From Euplotes cf. woodruffi 2 WChen-2021 (Eukaryota > Ciliophora > Spirotrichea > Euplotida > Euplotidae): 20,307 nucleotides of DNA. Where the stretch lies: NCBI GenBank assembly GCA_021441665.1, contig JAGYYN010031687.1:1-20307 (forward strand), read 5' to 3'. The position numbers were made by a program, and so were the translations under genes. The notes beneath the pieces were generated by a model. The model was not told where the DNA came from. It worked only from the letters and a program-made list of their open reading frames with translations, and searched no databases. The number at the start of each line of letters is the position of its first letter. The first letter of the stretch is position 1. Below, in pieces: positions 1 through 10,050 of this stretch.

Positions 1-951
1 TACCAAATGCACAGGCTCTCACATAAGAATGATTTTTAAATATCCGTGAGTTGGAACTGTCTCAATATGCTCAATCTGTACTTTGTTGAATTCTACATAG
101 TTTAATGACTCCTTCGAGTCTGATAACCACATACCTTCATTTTTAACTGCGCTTTCCTTTTGAAGCGAATGAGGTTCAGCCGAATTGTCAGTATGCTCGT
201 GGTGCTGAAGCTGATCTAAATTTTGATTATGATCCCCATGGTCGTCGTAATTTTTATCATAATGCTGGTCAAAGTGATTATCATAGTGGTGATCATAGTG
301 ATGAGCATCATCATAATGATGATCATGATGCATATGGTGGTCTAAATCCTCTTCAGACTGATTATCTGTTCCGCTCCTGTTCATATAGTCATACTCTGCT
401 GCATAGTTGTTTTTGTGGTAAGAGTTGGAGTACATATCGTGCATATCTTCTCCTGCATAGAACTGTTCTCTAAAATTATACTCGTATTCATTCTTCTTTG
501 GCTGTTGAGTACCGTTCGCTTGGTTTTGATTATTTAAATCGATCTATATAAAGCTTAATTTCAAGAAGAGTCCAAGAATTGCGAGATTGGAATTGATAAA
601 ATCTAAATTATTAAGCTACAAAGCTTTTTAATCCATTAAAATCAGTAAGCTTTATTGAGTATATGAGTATCAATATTAATAATAATTCCGTTTGTAATAC
701 ATTTAATAAAACCTTGCTTTTAATTACACTTTCTCGTCTATTTCATTCTCCACACCACGCAGCTTAATCAAAATAGTTGTAAATAAGTGACAATAGCTGA
801 ATAATTCAAATAAATTTATTAAAAAAAGTAAATTTGCAAGTCATTTGCTGCTGTAGTTAATATCAAAGCAAGCGAAGTTGATTTATCAAATTACTTGCTG
901 AAAGTCATCGTCTTCATGCTCTGCTGCATATCCGTGTTTTTGAGGCTCCAT
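1..951 (-). CDS. His/Asp/Tyr-rich protein, 5' part (runs off left edge)
   Basis: I do not recognise a family. The model starts at the ATG at 951, has a short first exon (951-895, 19 codons, MEPQKHGYAAEHEDDD...), an intron (894-544, GTAATT...TATATAG) and a second exon from 543 that is open to base 1, giving 200 codons with the 3' end missing. The two exons join in phase 0. Residues about 78-120 are a low-complexity run of HHYD, HHD and DNHFD units, which could bind divalent metal ions or simply be an expanded simple repeat. The last visible codons read a TGA as Cys. It is divergent from the channel gene, with only about 200 bp between the two start codons. The intron is much longer than most here and may contain an IES. 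The function is unknown. Confidence 0.7.
544..894 (-). other. Long intron of the His/Asp-rich gene
   Basis: This 351-nt AT-rich stretch is bounded by GTAATT and TATATAG on the minus strand, and removing it joins two exons in phase 0. I see no coding signal inside. Most introns in the window are 24-54 nt, so an IES nested within it is possible but not shown. Confidence 0.6.
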
Positions 952-1149
952 ATCTAAATTTATTATTTGCTAATAAAACTTCCACTTTCGAATATTACTG
1001 AAATCAAAATTTATTGTATCTTATTTTTAACCACAAACACACATAAAATGATATTTTGTTGTTTATAAATAATATAAAAGCAGTAGACGGTTAAGTATTC
1101 TTTATTATTTTTAAGTTCAAACTAATGAACTAAGACAAATAATTATAAA

Positions 1150-4100
1150 ATGAAGTTAAATATGGTCAATGAAGAACAACTCTTTGAGGAGATCGAACAG
1201 ATCAGCCAAGAGTTGTCACAGATGTTCGAGACTAATACTCTAATCAACAATAACTTTATTGCTGAAGAAAAACTTATCGATGAACTTGCGAAGAGCCAAA
1301 TTGATAATGATTTTGAGCTCCGCCCAATCACTGAAAATAGTGTTAGCAAAAACAGCGAAAACGACGTTCAAGAAATGCAAAAGTACAGCGAGATCTCGAA
1401 GCTCGTATCAATGATCATCCACAGAGGGAACGAGCAGCCGATCTCCCTCAGCTTTATGCTTTTCGCAGCAGCTATTGACAGATCTAAAAAGTTATTTAGG
1501 GCACTTGTTGAAAAAGAAGAAGCCTTGCAACCCTTAATAACTCATCCGAAGAATGTGTGGATGTCAAGGCTCAACTTAGAATACGTATTTGAAACTGGAG
1601 AGGTCGCTTCAATGCTGAACAGCGAAGAGTTGATCGAGTATGCATTTAAACATTGAATCCTGCTGAATAGCGAAAAACTTATCGATTATATGATCAATAT
1701 CAGCAAAAGACGCTTCTTTAGACTTAACGTTAACATCAGGATTATCTCTGCAATGGTTAATACCTGGACGACTTCAAGCGGAGAGTATTCAGAAAAACTT
1801 AGAAGGGTCATGAAAAAGCTACTCCATAACGAAATTGTTTTAAACTTTGATAATATGCGAGAAGAAATACAGGGAAAGATGACAACAGATTATATTCTTA
1901 AATGTGTTCTTCCTAAATATAGCAAAGTAAACCAACTTGAAGAAGAAAAAGAATTTTCAAGAAGGTAAATAAAGAAATTAAACCCTTCGTTTTTAAAACA
2001 AATATGTTGAGAATAGATAGTATTTCAAATAATTTTTAATCCCATAAAAATACTTTTTCATGCCATATAATATAATTTTGATAAATCAAATATCATATTC
2101 TGAAAGTTCAAATTTTATTAAATCAAAAATAAATACATTTTGAGTTGGCTTAGTAAATAATTAAAACACCATATATTCGTTTAATAAAAACACAGTTTTG
2201 ATAGAAAGATATAGTTTCACACTAATTGTTATTTCTCCAAATTCTGCTATTTTATTTGCCGAATGATGAGGATCATATAACAAACTTCCTTAGAATTTGT
2301 GTTACGTTCAAAGAACGTGCTCATAAAATTCTCTGACAATCTAAAATCTTCAACTGCTAATTTGAATTCACTAAACCGGTGATTACTGATTTTTATAGTG
2401 AAATCATGAGCGACCAAGAAAACACTAGTTTTATGGTGATGATGGAAGAAGACACGAAGTGGTTGAACAGCTCGCAGCACAAAAGCAGGTCTATCTATCC
2501 TCTCGTTTCGAGACTTGAGGATAAAACAGACAAACTAATTAAGCAAAAGGTATTCTCTATAAACATCCAGTGCTTTACATGCTATAGACTTTTGTACCGA
2601 GAAACGAAGGAATACAGAAAATGTCGAAGCTTTTGATCCGCAAGAAAATCGAAGGATTCATGCCGGCCAACGACCACAATATCTTTCCGCTGTCTGTCAA
2701 GTCCAAAAGCAAGTTTTTAGAGGCCAAAGACTACATCGAAGTCGCCATTCGCTATTATCTCCTCGACGACTGAGAGCTGATGAGGTTTATTGTATTCTTG
2801 TTCTTCGAAGATGAAGAGGTCGTCGATTGAATCAGCTTGTTTCCTCTTTCCATTTACAAACTGTTAATTTATTACGAAAAATTATCGTTATTCGAGTCGC
2901 TGTACAAATAAAGAAAGGGAGTTTGATAGTTTTAAAGGTTCCAATCTGATCATAGACAGCTGATTTTCATATGCGATTATCATAAATAACATCACAGTTG
3001 CTCTCTACTTATTCAAGAAGTATTCTAAGCTGCTGTACAGCTCTAACGAGACCGTTGTAGATTCGATCCTCAATATGATGAACGAGTACAATGAGAGCAA
3101 CGGTGCTGCAAGGTACCACCACGGTATCTCTCACTTTGAAGAGTTGATTTACTTCCTCGAGTTGTTCATCGACGGGTTCACCTTCTCGCAAGTCAACTAC
3201 TTAATCAGGATTCTTGTCAATCTCATCGAAAGGAAATAAATTAGACGATGTGGAGTGAGATGTGCAGATAAAGGAAAGAATTCAACTCGGATTTGAGGTT
3301 AATCAGCTACGTAACAACTTTATCGTGAACAGTCACAATCCGCTGAAAATGTGAGTGGGTATTATTAACCTTTTGAACATGCTCAAAGAGAGGTACCAGT
3401 CTACAGATAAAGCTGTGCTTTATTGCACTGACAAATTCACCAAGCTTATGAATATTATCTGCTTATGATGGGGCGATATTGATAAAATCACAAAGGCTCT
3501 AAGAGGTAAGAATTAGTCATTATCTTTAGACTCGATGTACAATGGCAAATTAGTGATCGATGTCATCGCAGAAAATAACGCCATTCAGTTACTCAATATC
3601 CCAAAAATCAGCTTGATGATCAATGGCATGTGGGAAGGAGAATACGAAGTGGAGAGCTTTATGAGTTACTCATTGAACTTCCAAATTTTTAAGTCGATTG
3701 TTCTTAACCAAAAGAATATGATCGGTTATTCTCCTGATTATGTCGAAGAAATTTCAGTTTATCATAATGCTATGCAGATTAAGAAAATCATAATGAACAA
3801 GAAGAAAAAGGATCGATCTTTAAAGAAAGGAAATTTATTTAACTTTAAAGTCTGGAAAAATAGCATCAGTGTGAGATATTTACTTGATGCTGCATCTGTT
3901 ATTGCAGTTGGTATATTCCTTCAAGTCAACTTTAACAAAGTTCAAGATCTTGGAGTCGAATGGTATTCAATATATCCTTTGTATATGTCAAAATTATCCG
4001 TTCTTAATGATCCTACTTTAACTGCAGCTCAAAAAGCTGTAGCGCAGGCTGATTTTAATACGATCGAGATACAATATTTAGATATTGGCAACACTGCTTA

Positions 4101-6260
4101 TAATTATATGATTAAGAACTACACGATTTTTCAATTATGACTGCATATCTTTTCAAGAATATCTGCCAGTATATTTATTCAAAGTTAAGAAAACGATCAT
4201 GAAGGTCAATATTAGCAGAATCAATTATAAGTGTTTCACAAACATTTATAACTGTTGTGCTAATATACAGATTCCTTGCTTATCAAAGATATATCACTGC
4301 TTCCGACCAGAGATACACGAAATTAGAAATTGTTAAATCAACCTATTACGACGAAAACTTCCTTGACATGACAATTGCAACAGGGCTATATGTTGCCCTG
4401 CAGTGGACAAGAATTATACTCGTGTTCAGAATAAATACTTTTATCGGACCTTTAATCAACATCATCTACAGCATGATGATCGAAATCCTCAAGTTTATGT
4501 TTATTTATTCGCTCTTAATTTTGCTATTCTGGTCATGAGGAAGGCTTTTCTTTTCAACTATTCCAAGTTTTGAAAATGATCTCGATACATTTGCAACTTT
4601 GATTTCTGCGTCGCTTGGAAGCTTTGATTTTTCAATATTCAAAAATTCATCTATGATGTTAAGCCCAGATTATGGTTATTACTACTTGATCATCTTTTTA
4701 ATCTTATCAAATATAATCCTGTTAAACTTTGTGATCGCAATCCTGTCAAATACATACAACCAGTTTAAGGATTTAAATTTGGCGCTTTACCACATTGAAG
4801 TAATCAAAGCAAGGAACATCTTCGAACCTGACGACATATACATGAGCATCGTGTCTCTTTTCAGTCCGCTGAACTACCTTTTCTTACCAGTGATGCCATT
4901 CGTGATTTATCTAAAGAGCAAAAAGCTGAATACAGTCTTGATGCATATTGCATATCTGCCAGTAATGCTAATTGGTACGTCACTGTTCTTCATCTTTTCA
5001 ATGGTGCTGTATCCAATAAGCTACCTGGCTCTGCTGTACCAGAACTTCATCGATATTTGGGAGAAAGGTGGAAACAAGAGGGACTGCTGGATTGAGACAT
5101 GACAACTTATATCTATGATCTTCAAGGGACCTTTTGTCCTGCTCTTCACCACTTTTGTAGACACAATTAAATTCGTCACCACGCTTTACGAGACTAACTT
5201 GAAAGTCAACAACGAACGAAGCTATAATATCAGCGGAGATCTCAGCAAGATAGAAACTAAAAATCTAGAGACTCTAAAACACATTTTGTTTGAGTACAGA
5301 AGCAAGTTAGTCAATATTAAACAGATTATTAAACAGCTTTGAGAGAACTTCGAGGTTCACGAAAACCTTATAAAGATCATATACACTCACGAAGTATTTC
5401 GAGGCCAGTATAACGTAAGACATATCATCACTGACGACGTTTAGATCCACGTAAATAAAGATAAAGACCCTCAGGATCCTAACAAAACCTTAAATGATAT
5501 TCCTTTAGTCTCGAATGCCACTTCTCAGGATGATAATCTAAAGAAAATCAAGCAGTTTAATTTATGCAAAAACTTCATTGTCTCTAATAGCATTCCACTA
5601 GAGTTCTATGATCATATCGAAGAACGGAAAACTGAGAAGAGCAATGGTAATTTTATTCGCATTTTTTATTTGCTTTTACAAAAAGCAAGTTACCAACAGC
5701 TGATACTTTTGTCGTTTTCTTGCAGTTAAGAATAAACTAAACATATACACCCGTTTAACTATAGAAACATCTGAGTTTTCGGAAGAAGAATCAGATACAG
5801 AAGACTATTACGACCCAAACCAATTTATTTTCGATATTGACGCTCATAAGCTCATCCGAAGGAAGAAAGTCAAGAAGCAAAGAGTTGTCGATGTTTCTAA
5901 ACTCCTTCGGATTATAGAGGAGCTCGAAGAACAGCAGCAGTTTAAGTACATCATCCAGTGCAAACGCATCTCTCTGGATAAAGAATGAGTTGAAGGAGCC
6001 AAGACAAAAATCAAACCGCACGAACTAGAGTAAACTTTCGATATTACATTTTCTAATTAACTTTAGCGAGAGGAAGAAGTCCCTTTCTAATTGCGAGATC
6101 CAAATCTCGGACTTTGAGCTCCTGCGTCAAAGACTAGAAAAGAGCAGGTTTGAGATTAGGTAAGCGTCAGCTGTTAATTTTACATAGCAACAAGCTGCCG
6201 ATAGTTAATGTGAAGCTGAACTATGAATCAATGAAGGAGTACTTCAAAACTCAAAAATAA
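1150..6260 (+). CDS. TRP/polycystin-like cation channel (ciliate ion-transport family)
   Basis: This is a large membrane channel of about 1507 residues in the model used here. The first half is soluble and helical with repeated Leu/acidic segments. The second half has a hydrophobic segment near 3890, membrane helices across 4220-4560, a pore-loop-like stretch (ISASLGSFDFSIF, about 4610), and a last helix with NIILLNFVIAILSNTYNQF (about 4710-4760). Such a helix, with N-L-hydrophobic-AIL-S/D-TY, is typical of TRP/PKD-like ion_trans channels. Two further hydrophobic segments and a charged tail follow. Introns removed are 2550-2587, 3506-3529, 4184-4215, 5415-5444, 5647-5725, 6030-6066 and 6160-6187. 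+1 slips occur at AAA-TAA 2906 and 3234. Candidate IESs are 1966-2252 and 2342-2371. TGA is Cys throughout. The TAA at 6258 follows AAA and could itself be a slip site. The family is fairly sure; ion selectivity and gating are unknown. Confidence 0.8.
1966..2252 (+). other. Candidate IES in the channel gene (TA-bounded, 287 bp)
   Basis: The first exon stays open to codon AGG at 1963-1965 and then meets TAA. Downstream coding resumes in another frame at about 2253 (YLPNDEDHITNF). Deleting 1966-2252, with one TA kept from 1966-1967/2253-2254, joins the two in frame. A plain GT-AG intron starting at the GTAAAT donor (1965) finds no acceptor with the right phase. The segment is strongly AT-rich, and its ends, TAAATAAAG and the reverse complement TAAAATAGC, are weakly alike. 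An alternative boundary pair, 1928/2230, also restores the frame, so the exact ends are uncertain. Confidence 0.45.
2342..2371 (+). other. Candidate short IES (30 bp) or slip site plus mini-intron
   Basis: An in-frame TAA at 2358 is the only break between the exon at 2253 and the long exon containing 2400-2549. Removing 2342-2371 between two TA dinucleotides keeps the frame and gives CQSKPVITDFYSEIM. The alternative is a +1 slip at TGC-TAA (2355-2360) followed by a 20-nt intron (2379-2398, GTGATT...TATAG), which also restores frame. Sequence alone cannot choose. Confidence 0.4.
2906..2911 (+). other. +1 frameshift site AAA-TAA-A (channel)
   Basis: The frame ending ...ESLYK meets TAA. Skipping the T gives KEREFDSF and a reading that stays open for 108 codons. 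The match to the euplotid AAA-TAA slip motif is exact. Confidence 0.85.
3234..3239 (+). other. +1 frameshift site AAA-TAA-A (channel)
   Basis: The frame ending ...NLIERK meets TAA. Skipping T gives KLDDVECDVQ, which stays open to the 24-nt intron at 3506. It lies 328 nt after the previous site. Confidence 0.85.
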
Positions 6261-6301
6261 ATTTATTCCATTTTTAATTCGAATTGTTCAATTTACATAC
6301 A

Positions 6302-6463
6302 ATATTTGCAACAATCATCGGTCAACTAGAGATCTTCAAGTCCAAAGTTGTTAGTCGTTTACTAGTTTTCCAGCTGAAAATATTGAAGATAACGATTCAT
6401 TCTATCTCAAAGTTTAACGAGGATTTTAAGCTACCCGAAATTATTTATAATCGTAATATTTAG
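6302..6463 (+). other. Orphan open segment after the channel stop; possible last exon
   Basis: Just past the TAA at 6258 a frame is open for about 53 codons (IFATIIGQLEIF...KFNEDFKLPEII) and ends at TAG 6461-6463. Its composition looks coding. It would join the channel if AAA-TAA-A at 6255-6260 were a +1 site and a 34-bp TA-bounded piece (6264-6297) were removed. Otherwise the channel ends at 6260 and this is trailer. It is weakly supported. Confidence 0.3.
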
Positions 6464-6565
6464 AGATGGACAAAATCACAAATAATAGCAGCTTTGTATT
6501 ATTTATTAAAAGCCCAAAGTCTGAGGGAAGTGTGATTTTGTAATATAAATAAAAAGATTTAAAAT

Positions 6566-7642
6566 ATGGGGAGCAAGCTTTCTAATTGCCAAAAAGGTAA
6601 CCATTAGGAGTTTGACAGATTATAGAACATCCAACTGTTATATTCATTAACGAGGCTGATAGACCACAGGAATGCTGTGTGTTTAGAAATTGCAAGCTGT
6701 GTGCTGTTACTGTATTCGCTCTTGTTCTGATTGCCGTTGCTGCTTTGTACTTTTACTGGGACCAACTCATCAGCCTTGATGTCAACATGAGTTCGTATAC
6801 TGAAGGTAAGAACTATGCTTGAAGTGAAGTTTCTTTCAATCTCACCAAACCCGAATTTCATTTACTTTTTGGTTCAACGATCTCGAAATTATGTAAAAAT
6901 CTAATGTTTTATAGAACTGAGCCTTCCTGAGCCAAAGATTGTGAGTAAGTAAACCTTTTGAGAGAATAGCTCACTTGAAGCTACTCATAACAGCTCGCAA
7001 TAACATTAAAATAAAAACTGCTCATTTTGAGTGTTTTAAATTTTATATATCAACGCAAAATTAAATCGAACAAATTTTATTTTGAAGCCAGTGTTTGCTT
7101 ATACCATTTGTTTGCAACTCCTCGACTGAAGCTAATTGATTGCATATAGTGTGTGTTTGAGGAGTCCTTGCTATTCTTTTCATCGCTTTCAGCTGATTCA
7201 GAGCAAAGGCTGCCTTCTCAAGGAGCTCTCAGCAAAACAAAGGTAAGCTGTTCGTTATGCACAACTTATTGATTTTTAGAGTCAGATCTTGATAAGCTAG
7301 TGAAGATGGTACGGATAAGTTGTATCTAATCTAAACATTTTCTAATCCCACCTGGGTCTTCGCTGGTTGCACTTACATCTAAACTCACAGTTAGTGAGAT
7401 TAAAGATTTAGCTCATTTGCACAGCTCAGGCTAACTAACTTTAGAAAATCGACGATAAGGATATTAAATATGTTGCTCAAGGAGTCAAGATTGATATTAG
7501 AAAAGGCACTGATACTCCGCTAAAATCGAATCCAGTAAAAAGAGCAACCGCAGCCCAGCACGAGTCAGATGACGACGATGACTATGTCTCTCTTGACATG
7601 ATAAGAAGTAGCTTTGTCGACTCAGGAAAGAAGCATTCGTAA
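6566..7642 (+). CDS. Probable N-myristoylated two-pass membrane protein
   Basis: I do not recognise a family. The protein starts MGSKLSNC, a textbook N-myristoylation signal (Gly2, Ser at position 6) with a Cys for palmitoylation. A Cys-rich stretch (ECCVFRNCKLC) leads into membrane helix 1 (AVTVFALVLIAVAALYF). A luminal or extracellular loop containing VNMSSYTE and CNSSTEANC follows, then helix 2 (IVCVCGVLAILFIAFSC), a basic stretch, and an acidic C-terminal tail with HESDDDDDY. Both ends should be cytosolic. Introns are 6597-6625, 6806-6914, 6945-6969, 7243-7279 and 7309-7444, all GT-AG and phase-compatible. One in-frame TAA at 7062 lies in an AT-rich patch and would go with a small TA-bounded IES. 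TAA 7640 is the likely stop. A +1 slip there (TCG-TAA) would add about 75 codons overlapping the next gene's 3' end. Early termination at 6950 is an alternative. Confidence 0.6.
7048..7077 (+). other. Candidate short IES in the two-pass membrane gene
   Basis: The reading frame of the exon starting at 6970 continues to 7242 except for one TAA at 7062-7064 inside an AT-rich patch. Several TA pairs in equal codon phase flank it. 7048/7078 is the shortest and removes 30 bp, and 7012/7078 also works. The exact ends cannot be set from this sequence. Confidence 0.3.
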
Positions 7643-7870
7643 ATCATTCAAAACTTTGATCCCTCCAATTTTGATTAATAAAATTCAGCAGTTTAATAGG
7701 TTCAATTTTCGTGCACAAAGGATCATAAACATAAAGTCTGATAAACTACAAAATAAACAAAAATTGAAAGAAAGCATTAGATTTCGTTACAGAAGAAATA
7801 TAGTGAATATCAAGGAGATGGATGGTCTAATTATTGTTTGATTTCTGCAATTTCGGTATCTTAATGTTTA
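7643..7870 (+). other. Open trailer after the membrane-protein stop; possible +1 extension
   Basis: If the TCG-TAA at 7637-7642 is read with a +1 slip, the frame stays open for about 75 codons (KSFKTLIPPILINKIQQF..., basic) to a TAA near 7870. That overlaps the 3' end of the convergent minus-strand gene by roughly 45 bp. Codon use looks moderately coding, but the slip context is not the usual AAA. Otherwise this is a 3' UTR between convergent genes. Confidence 0.3.
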
Positions 7871-8591
7871 ATTTGAACTCGTCTGAGTACTTCTGAACTC
7901 GTTCTCTGAGATCTTTCGGTATCTGTCTTGACTTACTATCAAAGTAGTTTCCAACAGGTGTATTTCGAGCTAAAAACTTGTCTTTCCATCCTTTCGATAC
8001 AGAAATACTTTCCGAGTTCCAAACAAAGCCATTGGTGTCCTTGTACTTCATGACAACTGCGGATCCAACGAGTCCAAGTTCGGTTCTATTAAGTATCTTA
8101 TGCTTAGTATTCCTGTTTTCAGGTTTAGTAGATCTCGTAGTTCTTGCTGTCTTTTCGTGTTTGTCTGCACTATCTTTCTTTGACTGTTTATTTACTCCTT
8201 TTCTTGTCATCGGGAGATTTGCACTGTTCTTCAGGGTTATGCGGGGCTGAAGTCTGTTCTTTTAAATATTTATTAATCCTCATCTTTCAGTACTTCTTGC
8301 AAATTTCTTCGAGAATCGGGTTATTTTACTTTCCTTCCGGCTATATTTTTTATGATTTAGTTTGTCTGAGGGGCCTGGACAACAACAGAAATCATCAGAA
8401 TTTTAAAAATCTGAAATATGAACAAAATCGGTAGAATTAACAATAGTGATATGAAGACCGAGCTTACCGTCGTATGTGATATTGGCCTGCTTTAAACACA
8501 TCTTGAATATATTGACGCCGATGTTGAGCTCAGCAGCCACTAGTGGAATACCTTTTAACTTTGTCTCTGATACTATGCTCCTCGCTGTCAT
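7827..8591 (-). CDS. Basic protein with an HTH/RWP-RK-like N-terminal segment
   Basis: The model is 211 aa. Exons are 8591-8468, 8374-8294 and 8258-7827, with a +1 slip at AAA-TAA-A (8193-8188) and stop TAG at 7829-7827. Lengths sum to whole codons. Residues about 13-35 (GIPLVAAELNIGVNIFKMCL) resemble the helix-turn-helix half of an RWP-RK DNA-binding domain (pattern P-x-x-x-AA-x-x-L-x-(I/V)). The W-P-x-R-K tail is not visible, so this is a resemblance only. A basic middle (DDKKRSK, KTARTTRS, KPENRNTKHK) and a C-terminal part with YKDTNGFVWNSE follow. A nuclear, DNA-binding role would fit the charge but is inference. The second intron could instead start at 8329. Upstream sequence in the same frame stays open for about 20 codons, so an earlier start is possible. 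Confidence 0.6.
8188..8193 (-). other. +1 frameshift site AAA-TAA-A
   Basis: The upstream frame ends ...SPDDKKRSK at AAA-TAA. Skipping T continues as KQSKKDSADKHEK. The charge pattern continues smoothly across the site. The alternative is a start at the ATG at 8210, which avoids the slip but leaves the upstream exons orphaned. Confidence 0.65.
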
Positions 8592-9101
8592 TCAGTTTAG
8601 AGTGCTGTTGCTTTCTATATTGTAAAATTGGTTCTGGCCAGTCCAATTTGGGGATGTAAATGTGTATTCAAAGAAACTTTAACTTTTGTTAATGGTTATT
8701 TAGACCAAAGAGCACTACTAAAATACCTTTGATACTAAGTCAATTGTATTTGTTATTCTCAATTAATCAAAGTTTAGATTTGATTTAAAAAGGATGTTAA
8801 TATTTTAATTTTACTCATTTTGCTGTTTTATCGTAAATGTAAACAAGTTGTAATAAAATTTAAGTAAATACTGCTGGATATAATCAATATATGTAAATAC
8901 TTGGTATTAATTTATTCTTAATCGGCTAAAGTTTAGAAAATTCTATAATTTTCTATCAATTTCTATCGATCAAGTTTATTAAAAACAAAGTTAGTAAGTT
9001 TTGACATGAGTTCTAATAATTAGCAAAGTTTTCTGAAATACTATTTAAGATTAAAAAGTAAAATAGTCGCGTTTGTAATAAAACTCATTAAATACATTTA
9101 A
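8592..9101 (+). other. AT-rich intergenic region
   Basis: About 500 bp lie between two minus-strand genes. The sequence is rich in A/T runs (for example tttctatcaatttctatcga near 8950) and dense in TAA/TAG on all frames. I see no gene, RNA or telomere repeat. Confidence 0.6.
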
Positions 9102-9717
9102 TTACTTCATAGCAAGACTCAATATTGCGTGGTTTTTTCATTCAAAAGCAAGAAAATAATTGTTTTTGGTATTACTAATTTTACCTTTTAAAAGTTCAGA
9201 TTTCAAGTTGACTCCTTCAACAGCAGAGACTAATTTCTTAAGTTTATTATTCTTATCTTGCATCTTCCTCAGGTATCCTTCGGTCTCCTCATCATATAAG
9301 AATTCTTTTGGAAGTTTATGTGATTTGGCTTCTTCTTTTTCTTCCTCTTTGATCTTTGACTTTTGGTTTCTCTTTTTATTTCGCTTTGCTCTTTTTCAAG
9401 GCTTCTTCTTAGTCTTGCACTGAGGTGAACGGCTGCTTCCTTCCTTGGATTCATCAGCCGGTTTGGATTCTTGGAAAGTGACGAAGTTGCCTCCTTGCGC
9501 GATGCTATGTGCATCGAATACTTCGCTCTCCTTTGAAATGTTCAGAAGTTCTTCTTTTACATTACTCGACTGCCGAAGGAAAGAAGTGCCGCTTCAACCT
9601 CCGTAGCGAGACTTTTCCTTCGATTTACTAATTTTTAGAGTTTGAGTTTTGCAGTTTTCTATCGCGGAGGTGGTACGGGTATGAACGGTTCTCTTCGAGA
9701 GGCGAAAAGCTCTTCAT
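9102..9717 (-). CDS. Lys/Glu-rich protein with C-terminal coiled coil
   Basis: The model is 188 aa with exons 9717-9677 and 9627-9102, a 49-nt intron (GTACCA...AATTAG) and stop TAA at 9104-9102. The N-terminal half is polar (YGGCSGTSFLRQSS, ESKPADESKEGSS). A strongly basic block (KTKKKPCKRAKRNKKRNQKS) is followed by EEEKEEAKSHKLPKEFLYD and a helical segment with heptad-like Leu/Met/Val (YLRKMQDKNNKLKKLVSAVE). Basic block plus coiled coil recalls bZIP layout, but the bZIP N-x-x-A-A signature is absent, so I do not call it. Two TGA codons are read as Cys near the basic block and Gly-rich start. The 5' end is uncertain because an alternative frame upstream (REPFIPVPPPR) also looks coding. The last 30 codons after LLKGK could instead be intron. 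Confidence 0.6.
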
Positions 9718-10050
9718 TTCTTCTATACTCGCGTGAGATTAGTTATGAGGTCAGACATCAATACGAAGAAAAAGAATGTTTCGAGGTTTAGCTTTCAATA
9801 ATTTTTTATTTCAGTTTGACAGTCTTAATAAATCTCATAAACATGACATTTTGGCTTTAATTAAACTTTAACTCGATGCAAATATTTACTGAGACAGAGG
9901 TTTTATTTTGCCTTCTAAATTATTGCTGTAGCTTCAGTTGCAAATAAGCTAGATCTTCTAATTATTATTCACTGTTATTTCTAAGAAATTAAAAATAAAT
10001 TAAATTGAGTAAATATTAATCACTTTGAGCTCAATGCAAAAGCAGATTTA
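9718..10050 (+). other. AT-rich intergenic region
   Basis: About 330 bp separate two minus-strand genes. A proline-rich open stretch that extends across 9755-9660 on the minus strand may be 5' coding of the neighbour. The rest is AT-rich without a recognisable gene. Confidence 0.5.

Noticed and set aside
7978-8434. Plus-strand open frames, hydrophobic
   Set aside because: They mirror the basic minus-strand gene; reverse complements of Lys/Arg codons give Leu/Phe-rich frames.
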